Below, piece by piece: positions 26,418-34,267 of a stretch of 48,796 nt of DNA; position 1 is the stretch's first letter; each line of letters begins with the position of its first letter. Source of the stretch: an uncultured Mucilaginibacter sp. (lineage in GTDB: Bacteria > Bacteroidota > Bacteroidia > Sphingobacteriales > Sphingobacteriaceae); the NCBI RefSeq assembly GCF_946481715.1, contig NZ_CAMLOV010000020.1, positions 1 through 48,796 of the forward strand, read 5' to 3'. The position numbers and the translations under genes are program-made. Below the pieces are notes generated by a model. That model was not told the DNA's origin. It ran no database searches and was given only the letters and a program-made list of their open reading frames with translations.

Positions 26418-27674
26418 TTAACTATCAAACAAATAACTGCTGTACGCCAAACCTTTGGCTACGCTTTTAAAGTTATCGCCCGAGTTTAGGCTAACATGCG
26501 GAAACTTGCTTTTAAAAAGTTGATGCACACATGCCACCATCGAGGTGCCACCGGTTAAGAAAAGCGTATCGATCGCCTGCGGATCGATGTTGTTTTCTAC
26601 CAGAAAATTATCCAGATAGGCGGAGATCCGGGCAACGTCCTTCCCTATGATCTGGTCGTAATCTGCAAGGCTTATTTGCTCGTCTATCTCAATACCCATC
26701 TGCCGGTAACAAAACGGGGCCTGGCCAGCAGTTGTTAGGGCGATCTTAGTTTTTTCGATGGACTGGAACACTGAATAGCCAAGGTTGTTATCTATCAGTG
26801 TGATGAGGTTTTTGAATAAGCGGTTATTACCCGAAAAATAATAATAATCTTCAATATCCTTTTTTATCCGCAGCCCATTAAAAAAGTTCATTTGTTCCCA
26901 GGAGCAAATATTTGCAAAGAGGGATTTTGGTACGTTCAAAACCTTTCCGGGCGTGGCTTCGTACAGAGTGTTCTTACCGAAATAAGGCGTGCCTTTTTCC
27001 CACATAAAAGCAGAATCGAAACTGTCGCCGCCAATGTAGATGCCGCCTGTGGCCATCATATCGTTCTTGCGGTCCTTGCTGCGGGCGTTCCCGGGGTTTA
27101 GCATAAGGTAAGTAAAATCCGTGGTGCCGCCACCCAAATCCGCTACCAGTACATTTTCCTTTTTAGTAAGTGTTTTTTCGTACGCAAAAGCGGCGCCTAT
27201 CGGTTCAAACTGAAAGCGTACCTCGGTGAAGCCGGCAAGTTCCGCTGCTTTATTCAATCGTGTTTGGGCCAGCGTATCTTTCTTTACGTCATCATCATCA
27301 AAAAACACCGGCCTGCCTATCACCGCTTTGCGGCAATACTGCCCGGTTAACAGGTCGGCACGTCGTTTCAGCTCTTTTAAAATAATTGCCACCAACTCGG
27401 GCGCGGTATAACGCCGGTTTTGAATACGGGTTTCGGTGAAACTGCTTTTAGATAAGATCTGTTTAACGGATTTAATAAAACGCCCCTTCATGCCATCGTT
27501 TAGGTAGGCCGAAATAGCTTCTTCGCCTACCACATAATTTTGGCTGCCTGCCTCATAAAAATAAATTAGCGAAGGAATGATAATGGTGCTGTCGATCTCG
27601 CGCGTTCTCTCATTGTAGATCGCCAAAACAGAGTTGGTAGTACCAAAATCAATTCCGTATAAATACGTGTCCAT
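26418..27674 (-). CDS. Short Hsp70-like ATPase without substrate-binding domain (YegD-like)
   Basis: 418 residues from the ATG at 27674 (MDTYLYGIDFGTTNS); a start further upstream would run into the repeat region. The Hsp70/actin ATPase core is complete: phosphate-1 GIDFGTTNS (7-15), the FEPIGAA segment at 156-162, phosphate-2 DLGGGTTDF (179-187), and the adenosine motif LFLTGGTSM (about 371-379). The sequence stops there: no substrate-binding beta-domain or lid, so it is not DnaK. Such proteins occur as stand-alone regulators or chaperone-like ATPases whose partners vary. There is no J-protein or GrpE neighbour. It sits alone between repeats and is bracketed by the duplicated esterase promoter. 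Confidence 0.88.
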   Translation of the reverse strand: MDTYLYGIDFGTTNSVLAIYNERTREIDSTIIIPSLIYFYEAGSQNYVVGEEAISAYLNDGMKGRFIKSVKQILSKSSFTETRIQNRRYTAPELVAIILKELKRRADLLTGQYCRKAVIGRPVFFDDDDVKKDTLAQTRLNKAAELAGFTEVRFQFEPIGAAFAYEKTLTKKENVLVADLGGGTTDFTYLMLNPGNARSKDRKNDMMATGGIYIGGDSFDSAFMWEKGTPYFGKNTLYEATPGKVLNVPKSLFANICSWEQMNFFNGLRIKKDIEDYYYFSGNNRLFKNLITLIDNNLGYSVFQSIEKTKIALTTAGQAPFCYRQMGIEIDEQISLADYDQIIGKDVARISAYLDNFLVENNIDPQAIDTLFLTGGTSMVACVHQLFKSKFPHVSLNSGDNFKSVAKGLAYSSYLFDS

Positions 27675-27726
27675 AGCAGCAAATTTGAAGGGCCGCGAAG
27701 TTAAAAAAAAAATCTGGCCGTTATTG

Positions 27727-27845
27727 CTACCCATAAGGTATTCCGAAGGGATACTTACAGCTTCTTCGTCCCTTCGGGACGGCTCATGGGTAGAAAAAAA
27801 AAGAAAGATATAAAGGCGCGTTCCATAGGAATGCTTTATGGGTTA
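27727..27845. repeat. REP-like hairpin cluster
   Basis: CTACCCAT (27727-27734) and ATGGGTAG (27786-27793) are inverted repeats enclosing two hairpins (GTATTCCGAAGGGATAC and GTCCCTTCGGGAC). An A-tract follows, then GCGTTCC-ATA-GGAATGC (27818-27834) and TTTATGGGTT. A related hairpin occurs in the opposite orientation at 33990-34031. Confidence 0.7.
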
Positions 27846-27993
27846 GGCGGATTTTTGTGTTGATCGGATTTTGTGGGTTAACTTAAAATTCAAAGAGGCC
27901 CCGCAGAGACTACATAATATTGAACAATATAGTGATGCTGGTACCCTTGAGTATTCGAAACCTTGAATTGACTTCTTATCGCTCGCATATTTG

Positions 27994-28115
27994 ACTCACC
28001 CCGGGTACGCTATCGCTGCCCGACCCTCTCTTTCTGCGAAAAAGAGGGTGAGGGAAAAGATAAATAGCCCCAATTTCTCCCATTCTTGCGCAGCAGGGAT
28101 GGGGCGGGGGGTGAG
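27994..28115. repeat. MITE-like element with 9-bp terminal inverted repeats
   Basis: ACTCACCCC (27994-28002) is inverted at 28107-28115. An internal hairpin at 28023-28049 (ACCCTCT/AGAGGGT) is clear, and a short 6-bp hairpin follows at 28142-28156. There is no coding capacity. The 684-base gap 27675-28358 contains the REP cluster, this element, a short CCGCAGAGAC relic near 27890-27912 and the promoter duplicate, and no gene. Confidence 0.6.
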
Positions 28116-28162
28116 TTAACTCGCGACGCGGACATGGCCACCGTGTTTCGAACACGCAAGCT

Positions 28163-28268
28163 GGTACCCTAATGGCAATTGGTTTTATCGGCATACTAAA
28201 ATAATGTAAAAAGAGGAGAGCAGGCAGCAGGGTAAAAAAAGATGCAGGAAATGCGGGATTGTATTAGG
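28163..28268 (-). repeat. Direct repeat, copy 2: duplicated esterase promoter with mutated start
   Basis: About 86% identical to 26023-26129. The position equivalent to the esterase ATG reads ATT here, so nothing is translated from it. Read on the minus strand it points toward the Hsp70-like gene about 490 bases away and could act as its promoter. Confidence 0.8.
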
Positions 28269-28358
28269 ACGGAAAAATTCTGCCCTTTGTAACGTTTTTT
28301 AATTTGCCTCCGTCTGTGTGTAAATAAGCGAAAAGCTTAAACCATTACACAATTTATT

Positions 28359-28958
28359 ATGATGAAAACCACAGTTATTATTTTGGCCATGGCATTGATG
28401 GCCTTTACCGGCGATGCGCTAACCCAGTTAAATGTAGACAGCAAAGAAGCAAACCAATACATGTTTGAGGCGGTGAAAACCAGCAGCGTTGCCTTTAAAA
28501 CCGACCTGGTGGACAAAGCCCGCAGCCTGCCCGTAGATGTACGCGTGGCCTGCACCCGCGAACTGGTGCAACTGGCCAAAGCTTACACCCAAACCGACGC
28601 CTTTGCAAGCGAATATAAGAAATTTCGCACCAAGCAACTTTATGGCAAGGCCAAACGTTTCGGCATGCCCAGTGTATCCGGCTTGTTAAACAAGGCTAAG
28701 GACAAGGTGCTAAACGGCGATAATGGCGAACAAAGCTACCCCGCCGACCCGCAGGAAATGGTAAAAAAACGCCTGGAAGAGTTTATGAAGGTTACCGCCG
28801 AAGTTGATTTTAGTGCCAAAACCACCAACGGTGAGTTTATCGACGAGGAGTACCGCCGCAAACCCGGCCAATGGAAAATGTACTACCGCGCCGGCAAACC
28901 GGTGATTGCCGCCGCCCGCGAGGACGTTGCTGCCTGGTTGCAGGAACTGGCGCAATAA
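28359..28958 (+). CDS. Secreted protein of unknown function
   Basis: 199 residues beginning MMKTTVIILAMALMAFTGDA, a signal peptide. The mature part is helical and highly charged (VDKARSLPVDVRVACTRELVQLAKAY, KKRLEEFMKVTAEVDF) and ends in a conserved-looking segment (RRKPGQWKMYYRAGKPVIAAAREDVAAWLQELAQ) with no recognised active site. I do not recognise the family. The gene is followed by a terminator whose downstream sequence reappears at 36541-36607. Neighbours give no functional clue. There is a single Cys in the mature protein. Confidence 0.75.
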   Translation: MMKTTVIILAMALMAFTGDALTQLNVDSKEANQYMFEAVKTSSVAFKTDLVDKARSLPVDVRVACTRELVQLAKAYTQTDAFASEYKKFRTKQLYGKAKRFGMPSVSGLLNKAKDKVLNGDNGEQSYPADPQEMVKKRLEEFMKVTAEVDFSAKTTNGEFIDEEYRRKPGQWKMYYRAGKPVIAAAREDVAAWLQELAQ

Positions 28959-28979
28959 GCGTTCATCTGTTATTACAAC

Positions 28980-29008
28980 AAAACCATCGGTTAATAGCCG
29001 GTGGTTTT
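28980..29008 (+). terminator. Rho-independent terminator
   Basis: AAAACCATCGG pairs with CCGGTGGTTTT (one U-G pair) around a 7-base loop, with a T-run in the right arm. It lies 22 bases after the stop of the secreted protein gene. A close relative is at 36562-36590. Confidence 0.8.
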
Positions 29009-29029
29009 CGTGTTTATAATTGGTTAACT

Positions 29030-29070
29030 TCCCCTACTGGCCGAAGTTATAAACTTCGGCCAGTAGGGGA
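29030..29070. repeat. Near-perfect 19-bp palindrome
   Basis: Bases 29031-29048 (CCCCTACTGGCCGAAGTT) are exactly inverted at 29052-29069 around the loop ATA; one further T-A pair brings it to 19. It lies between two plus-strand genes, 73 bases before the hydrolase ATG. With no T-tract it is more like an operator, cruciform or repeat than a terminator. Confidence 0.8.
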
Positions 29071-29142
29071 GAACAGGCCTGCGGCAACAGCTTTTGAATT
29101 TTAAACGTAATTTGTTACCTTGTGTACCTTAGCTCCCGCATC

Positions 29143-30225
29143 ATGCCGAAGACCAAACCAGATACAAGGTTCACTGCGCTTTTATTTTTATTGATGATGA
29201 ATGCCGCCGTCGCATTTGGCCAGGCAGAGAACTACCCATTGCCGGACAAAGTAGCCCGGGATTTTAAAAATCTATTGAACCGCCCGAGGGTGGACCCGAA
29301 GCCCCGGTTCGGTAATGTAAGCATAGATTCGATACAGGTAGATACCGGGAGTATTTATACCGAAGCTAACGAACGCATGCCGGTGCTTATTTACAAACCG
29401 GTAATAGCCGGGCAAACCAGGTTCCCGGTGGCGATATTCCTGCATGGTACCGGCGGCACTAAGGATCAGGGCGACATCAAGGCCATATTTATCAAACTGG
29501 CCAAATTGGGCATTATGGGTGTAGCTATCGACGCGCGTTACCATGGCCAGCGCATACCCGGCGGCGCTCACGGCAGTAAAGAATATACCGGGGCCGCTTA
29601 CCAGGCATTTAAAACCAACGGCCAAACACACCATGCCTATCCTTTTTTGTATGATACCGCTTATGATCTGTGGCGGTTGGTGGATTACCTGGTCACCCGC
29701 CCAGATGTTAAAGCCGACCGTATCGGTATGGGCGGCATATCCATGGGCGGGATGGAGACCTGGATGGCGGCATCGGTAGATAAAAGGATACACGCGGCGG
29801 TGCTGGGTATTGCCGTACAAAGCTTTAAATGGAGCCTGGAGAATAACAAATGGCAAGGCCGTGCCGGCACTATTGGCGACGCCCATAAAAAAGCCGCCCA
29901 TGACCTGGGCGATAGCACCGTTAATGAGGCCAATGTAAAAGCCGTATGGGACAAGATACTGCCCGGCATAACCGGCGAGTTTGATTGCCCGTCGATGATA
30001 CGGCTTTTTGCGCCGCGGCCTTTACTGATATTAAGTAAGGACAAGGACCCTAACAACCCATACCCCGGCGCACAGATCGGTTTCGGTACGGTAACCGACG
30101 CCTATAAGGCCAGGAACGCCACCGCCAAACTGGATATAGTTGTACAACCCAACCTGGGCCATGTTTTTAACGCGAAGGATGCTGATCTTACAATAGCGTT
30201 CTTTGCAAAATATTTATTGGAATGA
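29143..30225 (+). CDS. Secreted alpha/beta-hydrolase (esterase/dipeptidyl-peptidase-like fold)
   Basis: 360 residues from the ATG at 29143 (MPKTKPDTRFTALLFLL). A GTG at 29122 would add seven residues that overlap a TTACCTTG promoter-like box, so I reject it. A signal peptide ends near FGQAEN. The hydrolase core has the oxyanion HGTGG (101-105), nucleophile Ser200 in GGISMGG, an Asp in the LILSKDKDPNNPYPG region and the final His in NLGHVF. It resembles the acetyl-xylan-esterase/dienelactone-hydrolase side of the fold, but the substrate cannot be assigned. The gene stands alone. Confidence 0.88.
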   Translation: MPKTKPDTRFTALLFLLMMNAAVAFGQAENYPLPDKVARDFKNLLNRPRVDPKPRFGNVSIDSIQVDTGSIYTEANERMPVLIYKPVIAGQTRFPVAIFLHGTGGTKDQGDIKAIFIKLAKLGIMGVAIDARYHGQRIPGGAHGSKEYTGAAYQAFKTNGQTHHAYPFLYDTAYDLWRLVDYLVTRPDVKADRIGMGGISMGGMETWMAASVDKRIHAAVLGIAVQSFKWSLENNKWQGRAGTIGDAHKKAAHDLGDSTVNEANVKAVWDKILPGITGEFDCPSMIRLFAPRPLLILSKDKDPNNPYPGAQIGFGTVTDAYKARNATAKLDIVVQPNLGHVFNAKDADLTIAFFAKYLLE

Positions 30226-30538
30226 CAGTTCACTAAAGGCTAAAATCAATATATTAAAGAATATTAACTCCAATTGAATTTTCTTTATGCACATAAATAT
30301 GCTTTGGCTTTTTAATCGCACAACACGTTATTTTTAGGTGATAAATAAACTGACGGCCGGAGGGTAAAATCCTGCGTCAATTCGGAGTGCCTTTGCTGCC
30401 GCAGGTTCTTTTTAAGAGGCCGGCTGCGGTAACGGGCTGCGGACCGGCTTGGCGTTTCAAAAGAGCGATACTTTTCGTTTAATGTGGTTTTGTATTTAAA
30501 AATGCTAACTTCACATAACCATTTCATCTACAGCCTAA
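30226..30538. other. 313-base gap with a degenerate copy of the CCGCAGG repeat
   Basis: Around 30396-30438 (GCCGCAGGTTCTTTTTAAGAGG...CTGCGGTAACGG) the sequence resembles the right end of the 124-base repeat, but it is decayed. No gene is seen. The last 60 bases are AT-rich and may hold the promoter of the next gene. Confidence 0.4.
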
Positions 30539-32953
30539 ATGCCTCGCGCCTGCAAACGATACCTGTTTTACAAACCCATTTTTTTGTTTGTGACCGTAAC
30601 CCTTTTATTAGCGGTGCCGGTTACTGCGTTTTGCCAAAAAGCCAACCCCCAGGGCATCGATACCATTGGCTTTCAATCTAAACTAAGCGCACGCCTCAGC
30701 AGTTTTGTAGCCGAAAAAGCTTACCTGCATTTTAATAAGCCCTACTATTTTGCGGGCGATACCATTTTTTTTAAAGCCTACGTGGTAATGGGCGACAAGC
30801 ACCAGCTAAGCACCCTCAGCGCGGTATTACACGTCGACCTGATAAACGCAGCCAATAAAATTGAGGCCTCTATCAAATTACACATCATTAATGGTGTTTG
30901 TTGGGGAGAGTTTGGGTTGCCGGCTGCAATGCTTTCGGGGAATTACCGCGTGCGGGCTTATACGCAGTGGATGCGCAATAACAACAATGACGTGTTTTTT
31001 GAGCATGCCTTCCCTGTTTTTGGATGGAAAAAGGCCGGTAGTGATACCCTTGCCAAACAAACCGCAATTAATAAAACCGACCTTTCCTTTTACCCCGAAG
31101 GCGGCACGCTGGTCAATGGGATAAAAAGTAAAGTTGCCTTTAAGGCTACCGCAATCAGCGGGCTTGGCATAGCAGTAAACGGCATCCTTGCCGACCAGGA
31201 TGGCAACCATGTTGCCACTATTACCAGCAGGCACCTGGGCATGGGGTATTTTTATTTTACGCCTCTGCCCGGTAAAAGCTATAAAGCAACCGTCACCGAT
31301 GCAAACGGGCAACAATTAACCGCCGAATTGCCGGCTGCCGAACCAGCAGGAATTGCCTTATCCGTTAATAACGATTCGCTGGCAAAAGCATCTGTAAAGA
31401 TAGAAGCCAACCCTGTTTTTTATAACGAGAACCACGATAAGGACTATACCCTGGTGGTTTACTCGGGTGGCAAAGCAACGTTTATACCCAGTAAATTGGA
31501 TAACCCGGTAATTACCATGGACGTTTTAAAACGGCGCTTAAAAACCGGGATCGCCTTGTTTACCCTGTTTGCCGCCAATGGCGAACCGCTATGCGAACGC
31601 CTGATATTTGTGCAGAATTACGACCAGATAGACTTAAAAGTTATCCCCGAAGCAGCGGCGGGCCAAGATGGGAGAATGAAGATAGGGCTGAAAGCACTAA
31701 CCCGCGCCGGTGGGCCGTCGGCAGGGCATTTTTCTTTATCCATTGTAAATGATAAGTTCAGCGCCATTGATGAGAATAATGAGCACACCATACTTACCAA
31801 CCTGCTGCTAACCTCGGCCCTTAAAGGCTATGTGGAGCAGCCCAACTATTATTTCAAAAACCCCGGTGATACGTCCGCCCGCAACCTGGACCTGGTGATG
31901 CTGACCAACGGTTACCGAAAATTTGAATGGAGGCAGGGGCAAAGGGATACGACGGCAATTACCTTTCAGCCCGAGCGGGGGTTGGCGATAGGCGGCAACA
32001 TTAAGGATATCAATGATAAACCAATTAGCCGTGGCGTAGTAACCTTGTTATCGCCCGGCAACTCCCTATTAAGCCAAACCGCCGACGAAAAGGGGGACTT
32101 CCGGTTCAGCAACCTAATTTATAACGATACCGCTAAGTTTATACTGCAAGCGGTAAATGCAAAAGGCAAAAACACCACCAAGATTACCTTTAATGATAAA
32201 GACGGCCAGCCAACGGTGTTCACTACAGATACTCCCGGCCCTTTGGGCAATGCCACTATGCAGGGTTTGCCGGATAGCGTAGCTAAGTACAGCCCCGGTT
32301 TTGATAAGGGGATGATAAAGGGCCGGCTGCTGGAGCAGGTGACCATCAAGAGCAAAAAAACAACACCGATAAAGATAGACCCCATATACGGGTATGTTGA
32401 CCAAACTATTACGAGTGAGCAAATTGGCGAAAACGGGAATTTAATATTTATTTTAATGAACAAGGCCAATAAGCTTGCGTTTGATAATGTGGGGCCGGGC
32501 AACAGAATTGTTCCAAGGGTTCGCACGCCAACCCTGTTGGTGCCTACTAAGATCATTGTAAACAATACAGAGATGGATGAATATTTCGATGTTAACTCCA
32601 TCCGGCCCGACCAGGTGGAAAGTGTAGATATTATCACCACCCCAACCGCGCCTGCCATTGTGTTCCATGTAAACTATGGCGGCAATCCAAAATACATAAC
32701 TACTAAAGGCATTTTGCCCATCACCGTTGCCGGGTTTTACAAGGCCGGCGAGTTTTATGCGCCAAAGTATGTTTACGCGGGCGATAACAGCGCAGTTGAA
32801 ACCCGCACCTGCATCTATTGGAACCCCGAAATTGTGACCGATAAAAATGGCGATGCCTCAATTGAATTTTATAAAGGCAAGGGCAATTATAAAATTATTG
32901 TTGAGGGGATAGATGCGGATGGGAATATAGGGCGGGCGGTTTACCGGTATTGA
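30539..32953 (+). CDS. MG2-domain surface protein with carboxypeptidase-regulatory-like and plug-like parts
   Basis: 804 residues. A signal peptide spans about 10-33. The first domain carries the macroglobulin MG2 signature (EKAYLHFNKPYYFAGDTIFFKAYV, about 59-82) followed by a second MG-type segment with FYPEGGTLVNGIKSKVAFKA. The middle has a CarboxypepD-regulatory-like repeat (GNIKDINDKPISRGVVTL, about 483-525). The C-terminal part (LEQVTIKSKK, then a plug-like segment with DSVDIITTPTAP) ends in a beta-strand module (WNPEIVTDKNGDASIEFYKG) with no TonB barrel. In Bacteroidota such proteins are large exported, surface-located proteins of unknown role, sometimes grouped with TonB-receptor plug proteins. 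The following gene is on the same strand after about 100 bases. Confidence 0.82.
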   Translation: MPRACKRYLFYKPIFLFVTVTLLLAVPVTAFCQKANPQGIDTIGFQSKLSARLSSFVAEKAYLHFNKPYYFAGDTIFFKAYVVMGDKHQLSTLSAVLHVDLINAANKIEASIKLHIINGVCWGEFGLPAAMLSGNYRVRAYTQWMRNNNNDVFFEHAFPVFGWKKAGSDTLAKQTAINKTDLSFYPEGGTLVNGIKSKVAFKATAISGLGIAVNGILADQDGNHVATITSRHLGMGYFYFTPLPGKSYKATVTDANGQQLTAELPAAEPAGIALSVNNDSLAKASVKIEANPVFYNENHDKDYTLVVYSGGKATFIPSKLDNPVITMDVLKRRLKTGIALFTLFAANGEPLCERLIFVQNYDQIDLKVIPEAAAGQDGRMKIGLKALTRAGGPSAGHFSLSIVNDKFSAIDENNEHTILTNLLLTSALKGYVEQPNYYFKNPGDTSARNLDLVMLTNGYRKFEWRQGQRDTTAITFQPERGLAIGGNIKDINDKPISRGVVTLLSPGNSLLSQTADEKGDFRFSNLIYNDTAKFILQAVNAKGKNTTKITFNDKDGQPTVFTTDTPGPLGNATMQGLPDSVAKYSPGFDKGMIKGRLLEQVTIKSKKTTPIKIDPIYGYVDQTITSEQIGENGNLIFILMNKANKLAFDNVGPGNRIVPRVRTPTLLVPTKIIVNNTEMDEYFDVNSIRPDQVESVDIITTPTAPAIVFHVNYGGNPKYITTKGILPITVAGFYKAGEFYAPKYVYAGDNSAVETRTCIYWNPEIVTDKNGDASIEFYKGKGNYKIIVEGIDADGNIGRAVYRY

Positions 32954-33058
32954 TCTTGTTTAATAAGCAAAAAATGTTAAAGGTTGTTAATAATGGCCTT
33001 AATAGCGGCGTTACCGCTTACAAGGTAGTATATTGACGGCGCCTTTGCCGGTATGCCC

Positions 33059-33922
33059 ATGTCTCTAATAAAAAAGCCTGTTTTATTTATTTTGTTGTTG
33101 CTCGGTTGCTACACCGCATCTGCCCAGGATGGTTTGCCTAAAACTGCGGATTCGCTTTATATGCGTAAACGCTATAAACAGGCGGCAGCTGCATACTTTA
33201 CCTTGTTTGCCCAGGATAAAGTAAATGAAACCGATGCAAACCTCATTACTGCGGCAAAAGCCAGCGCAAAAGCAAATTACCCCGATAGCGCATTCCGTTT
33301 TCTATTCACCATGGTGGCACGCGGCTTTAGTAGTATTGTAAACGATATAACCGAGGAACCCTTATTGCGCAACCTGCACAATGATAAGCAGTGGGCAAGG
33401 TTAATAGCAGCTATAAATAAAGAACGGAATATTTTTAACCGGCCTGTAGCTGATGAATTGATCACGCTGTGCAAAAACCGCAAAACTGTAGATGACAGGC
33501 AAAAGGCGCTGCTTGCCGTATACCCGGCACGGTCGTTACGCATGAAGATATTCCGCGATTCGGTTGAAAAGGTGGATACCTTAAATTTTTATAAATGGCG
33601 CTCTATCATCAATACTTACAGCTGGCCCACACTAAAATCGGTTCATAAAGAAGGAATGGCTGCATTGCTGTACCTATATCAGCATACCAATATCCGGTTG
33701 CAAAAAATCTATTTCCCGATGGTGGCCGAGGCTTTTAAAAGGGGCGATGTAGACGGCGTAACTTATGCAGTTATTGCTGATAAGATAGCCTTGTTTGATA
33801 CCGGCACGCAGATATACGGCACACAGCTTAAACAAAACACATCCGAACTATACCCGGTAGCCAATAGTGATAGCCTAAACATCCGGCGGGGCCTGGTTGG
33901 GCTGGAACCGGTTGTGCAATAA
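33059..33922 (+). CDS. Secreted DUF6624-like protein with a TPR-like N-terminus
   Basis: 287 residues from ATG 33059 (MSLIKKPVLFILLLL); an ATG two codons earlier at 33053 is equally possible. A signal peptide ends near TASAQDG. The first half (about 30-130) looks like helical repeats (ADSLYMRKRYKQAAAAYFTLFAQDK). The second half carries the DUF6624-like pattern: a Gly/Ser-Trp-Pro-Thr segment (YSWPTLKSVHKEGMAALL), an aromatic-rich LYQHTNIRLQKIYFPMV, and a final DTGTQIYGTQL. DUF6624 has no known function. It lies after the MG2 protein and may form a unit with it. Confidence 0.75.
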   Translation: MSLIKKPVLFILLLLGCYTASAQDGLPKTADSLYMRKRYKQAAAAYFTLFAQDKVNETDANLITAAKASAKANYPDSAFRFLFTMVARGFSSIVNDITEEPLLRNLHNDKQWARLIAAINKERNIFNRPVADELITLCKNRKTVDDRQKALLAVYPARSLRMKIFRDSVEKVDTLNFYKWRSIINTYSWPTLKSVHKEGMAALLYLYQHTNIRLQKIYFPMVAEAFKRGDVDGVTYAVIADKIALFDTGTQIYGTQLKQNTSELYPVANSDSLNIRRGLVGLEPVVQ

Positions 33923-34002
33923 GGTTATAGCAGGGTTTCTCGATAGATTTAAGTTAACTCATAAAATTAACTCAATACAAAAACATACATAGAACCCATG
34001 AA

Positions 34003-34019
34003 GCGTTCCGACGGAACGC
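34003..34019. repeat. REP-like hairpin
   Basis: GCGTTCC-GAC-GGAACGC, a perfect 7-bp stem in the gap 33923-34058. With its flanks (AGAACCCATGAA on the left) it is the reverse complement of the element at 27805-27845, so the family occurs in both orientations. Confidence 0.6.
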
Positions 34020-34058
34020 GCTTTTATACCTTTATTGAAGAGGCCAGGGGAGGAGCGG

Positions 34059-34262
34059 TTATGAACTTCGATCGGTTTTGTTATTTGCTATAGCGTTCTT
34101 AATTAGAAAATAAATTACGGCGACGAACACGATCATGTAAACGATTGCCAACCCGGTCTTTTCAAACCTTAAATTTTCAAAGTCGAATTGTTTGAACAAT
34201 GCCACACCTAAAATGATGGCTACAATACTGAAAGTAAACACCGGTACCTTATTCTTTTCCAT
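34059..34262 (-). CDS. Small two-helix membrane protein
   Basis: 67 residues (MEKNKVPVFTFSIVAIILGV). Two hydrophobic helices (about 9-27 and 37-58) separated by FDFENLRFEKTG, ending in a polar tail (NAIANNKTDRSS). The gene starts 5 bases after the stop of the DUF3667 protein, so the two are one operon. No known family; the AT-rich codons resemble its neighbour. Confidence 0.7.
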   Translation of the reverse strand: MEKNKVPVFTFSIVAIILGVALFKQFDFENLRFEKTGLAIVYMIVFVAVIYFLIKNAIANNKTDRSS

Positions 34263-34267
34263 GCTTT

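Noticed and set aside
26418..27674. Type II cell-division or MreB-like actin
   Set aside because: Motifs (GIDFGTTNS, DLGGGTTDF, LTGGTSM) and length fit Hsp70 ATPase domains, not MreB or FtsA.
26034..28358. Insertion sequence carrying a transposase
   Set aside because: Repeats and inverted ends are present but no transposase or integrase reading frame is found; all elements here are non-coding.
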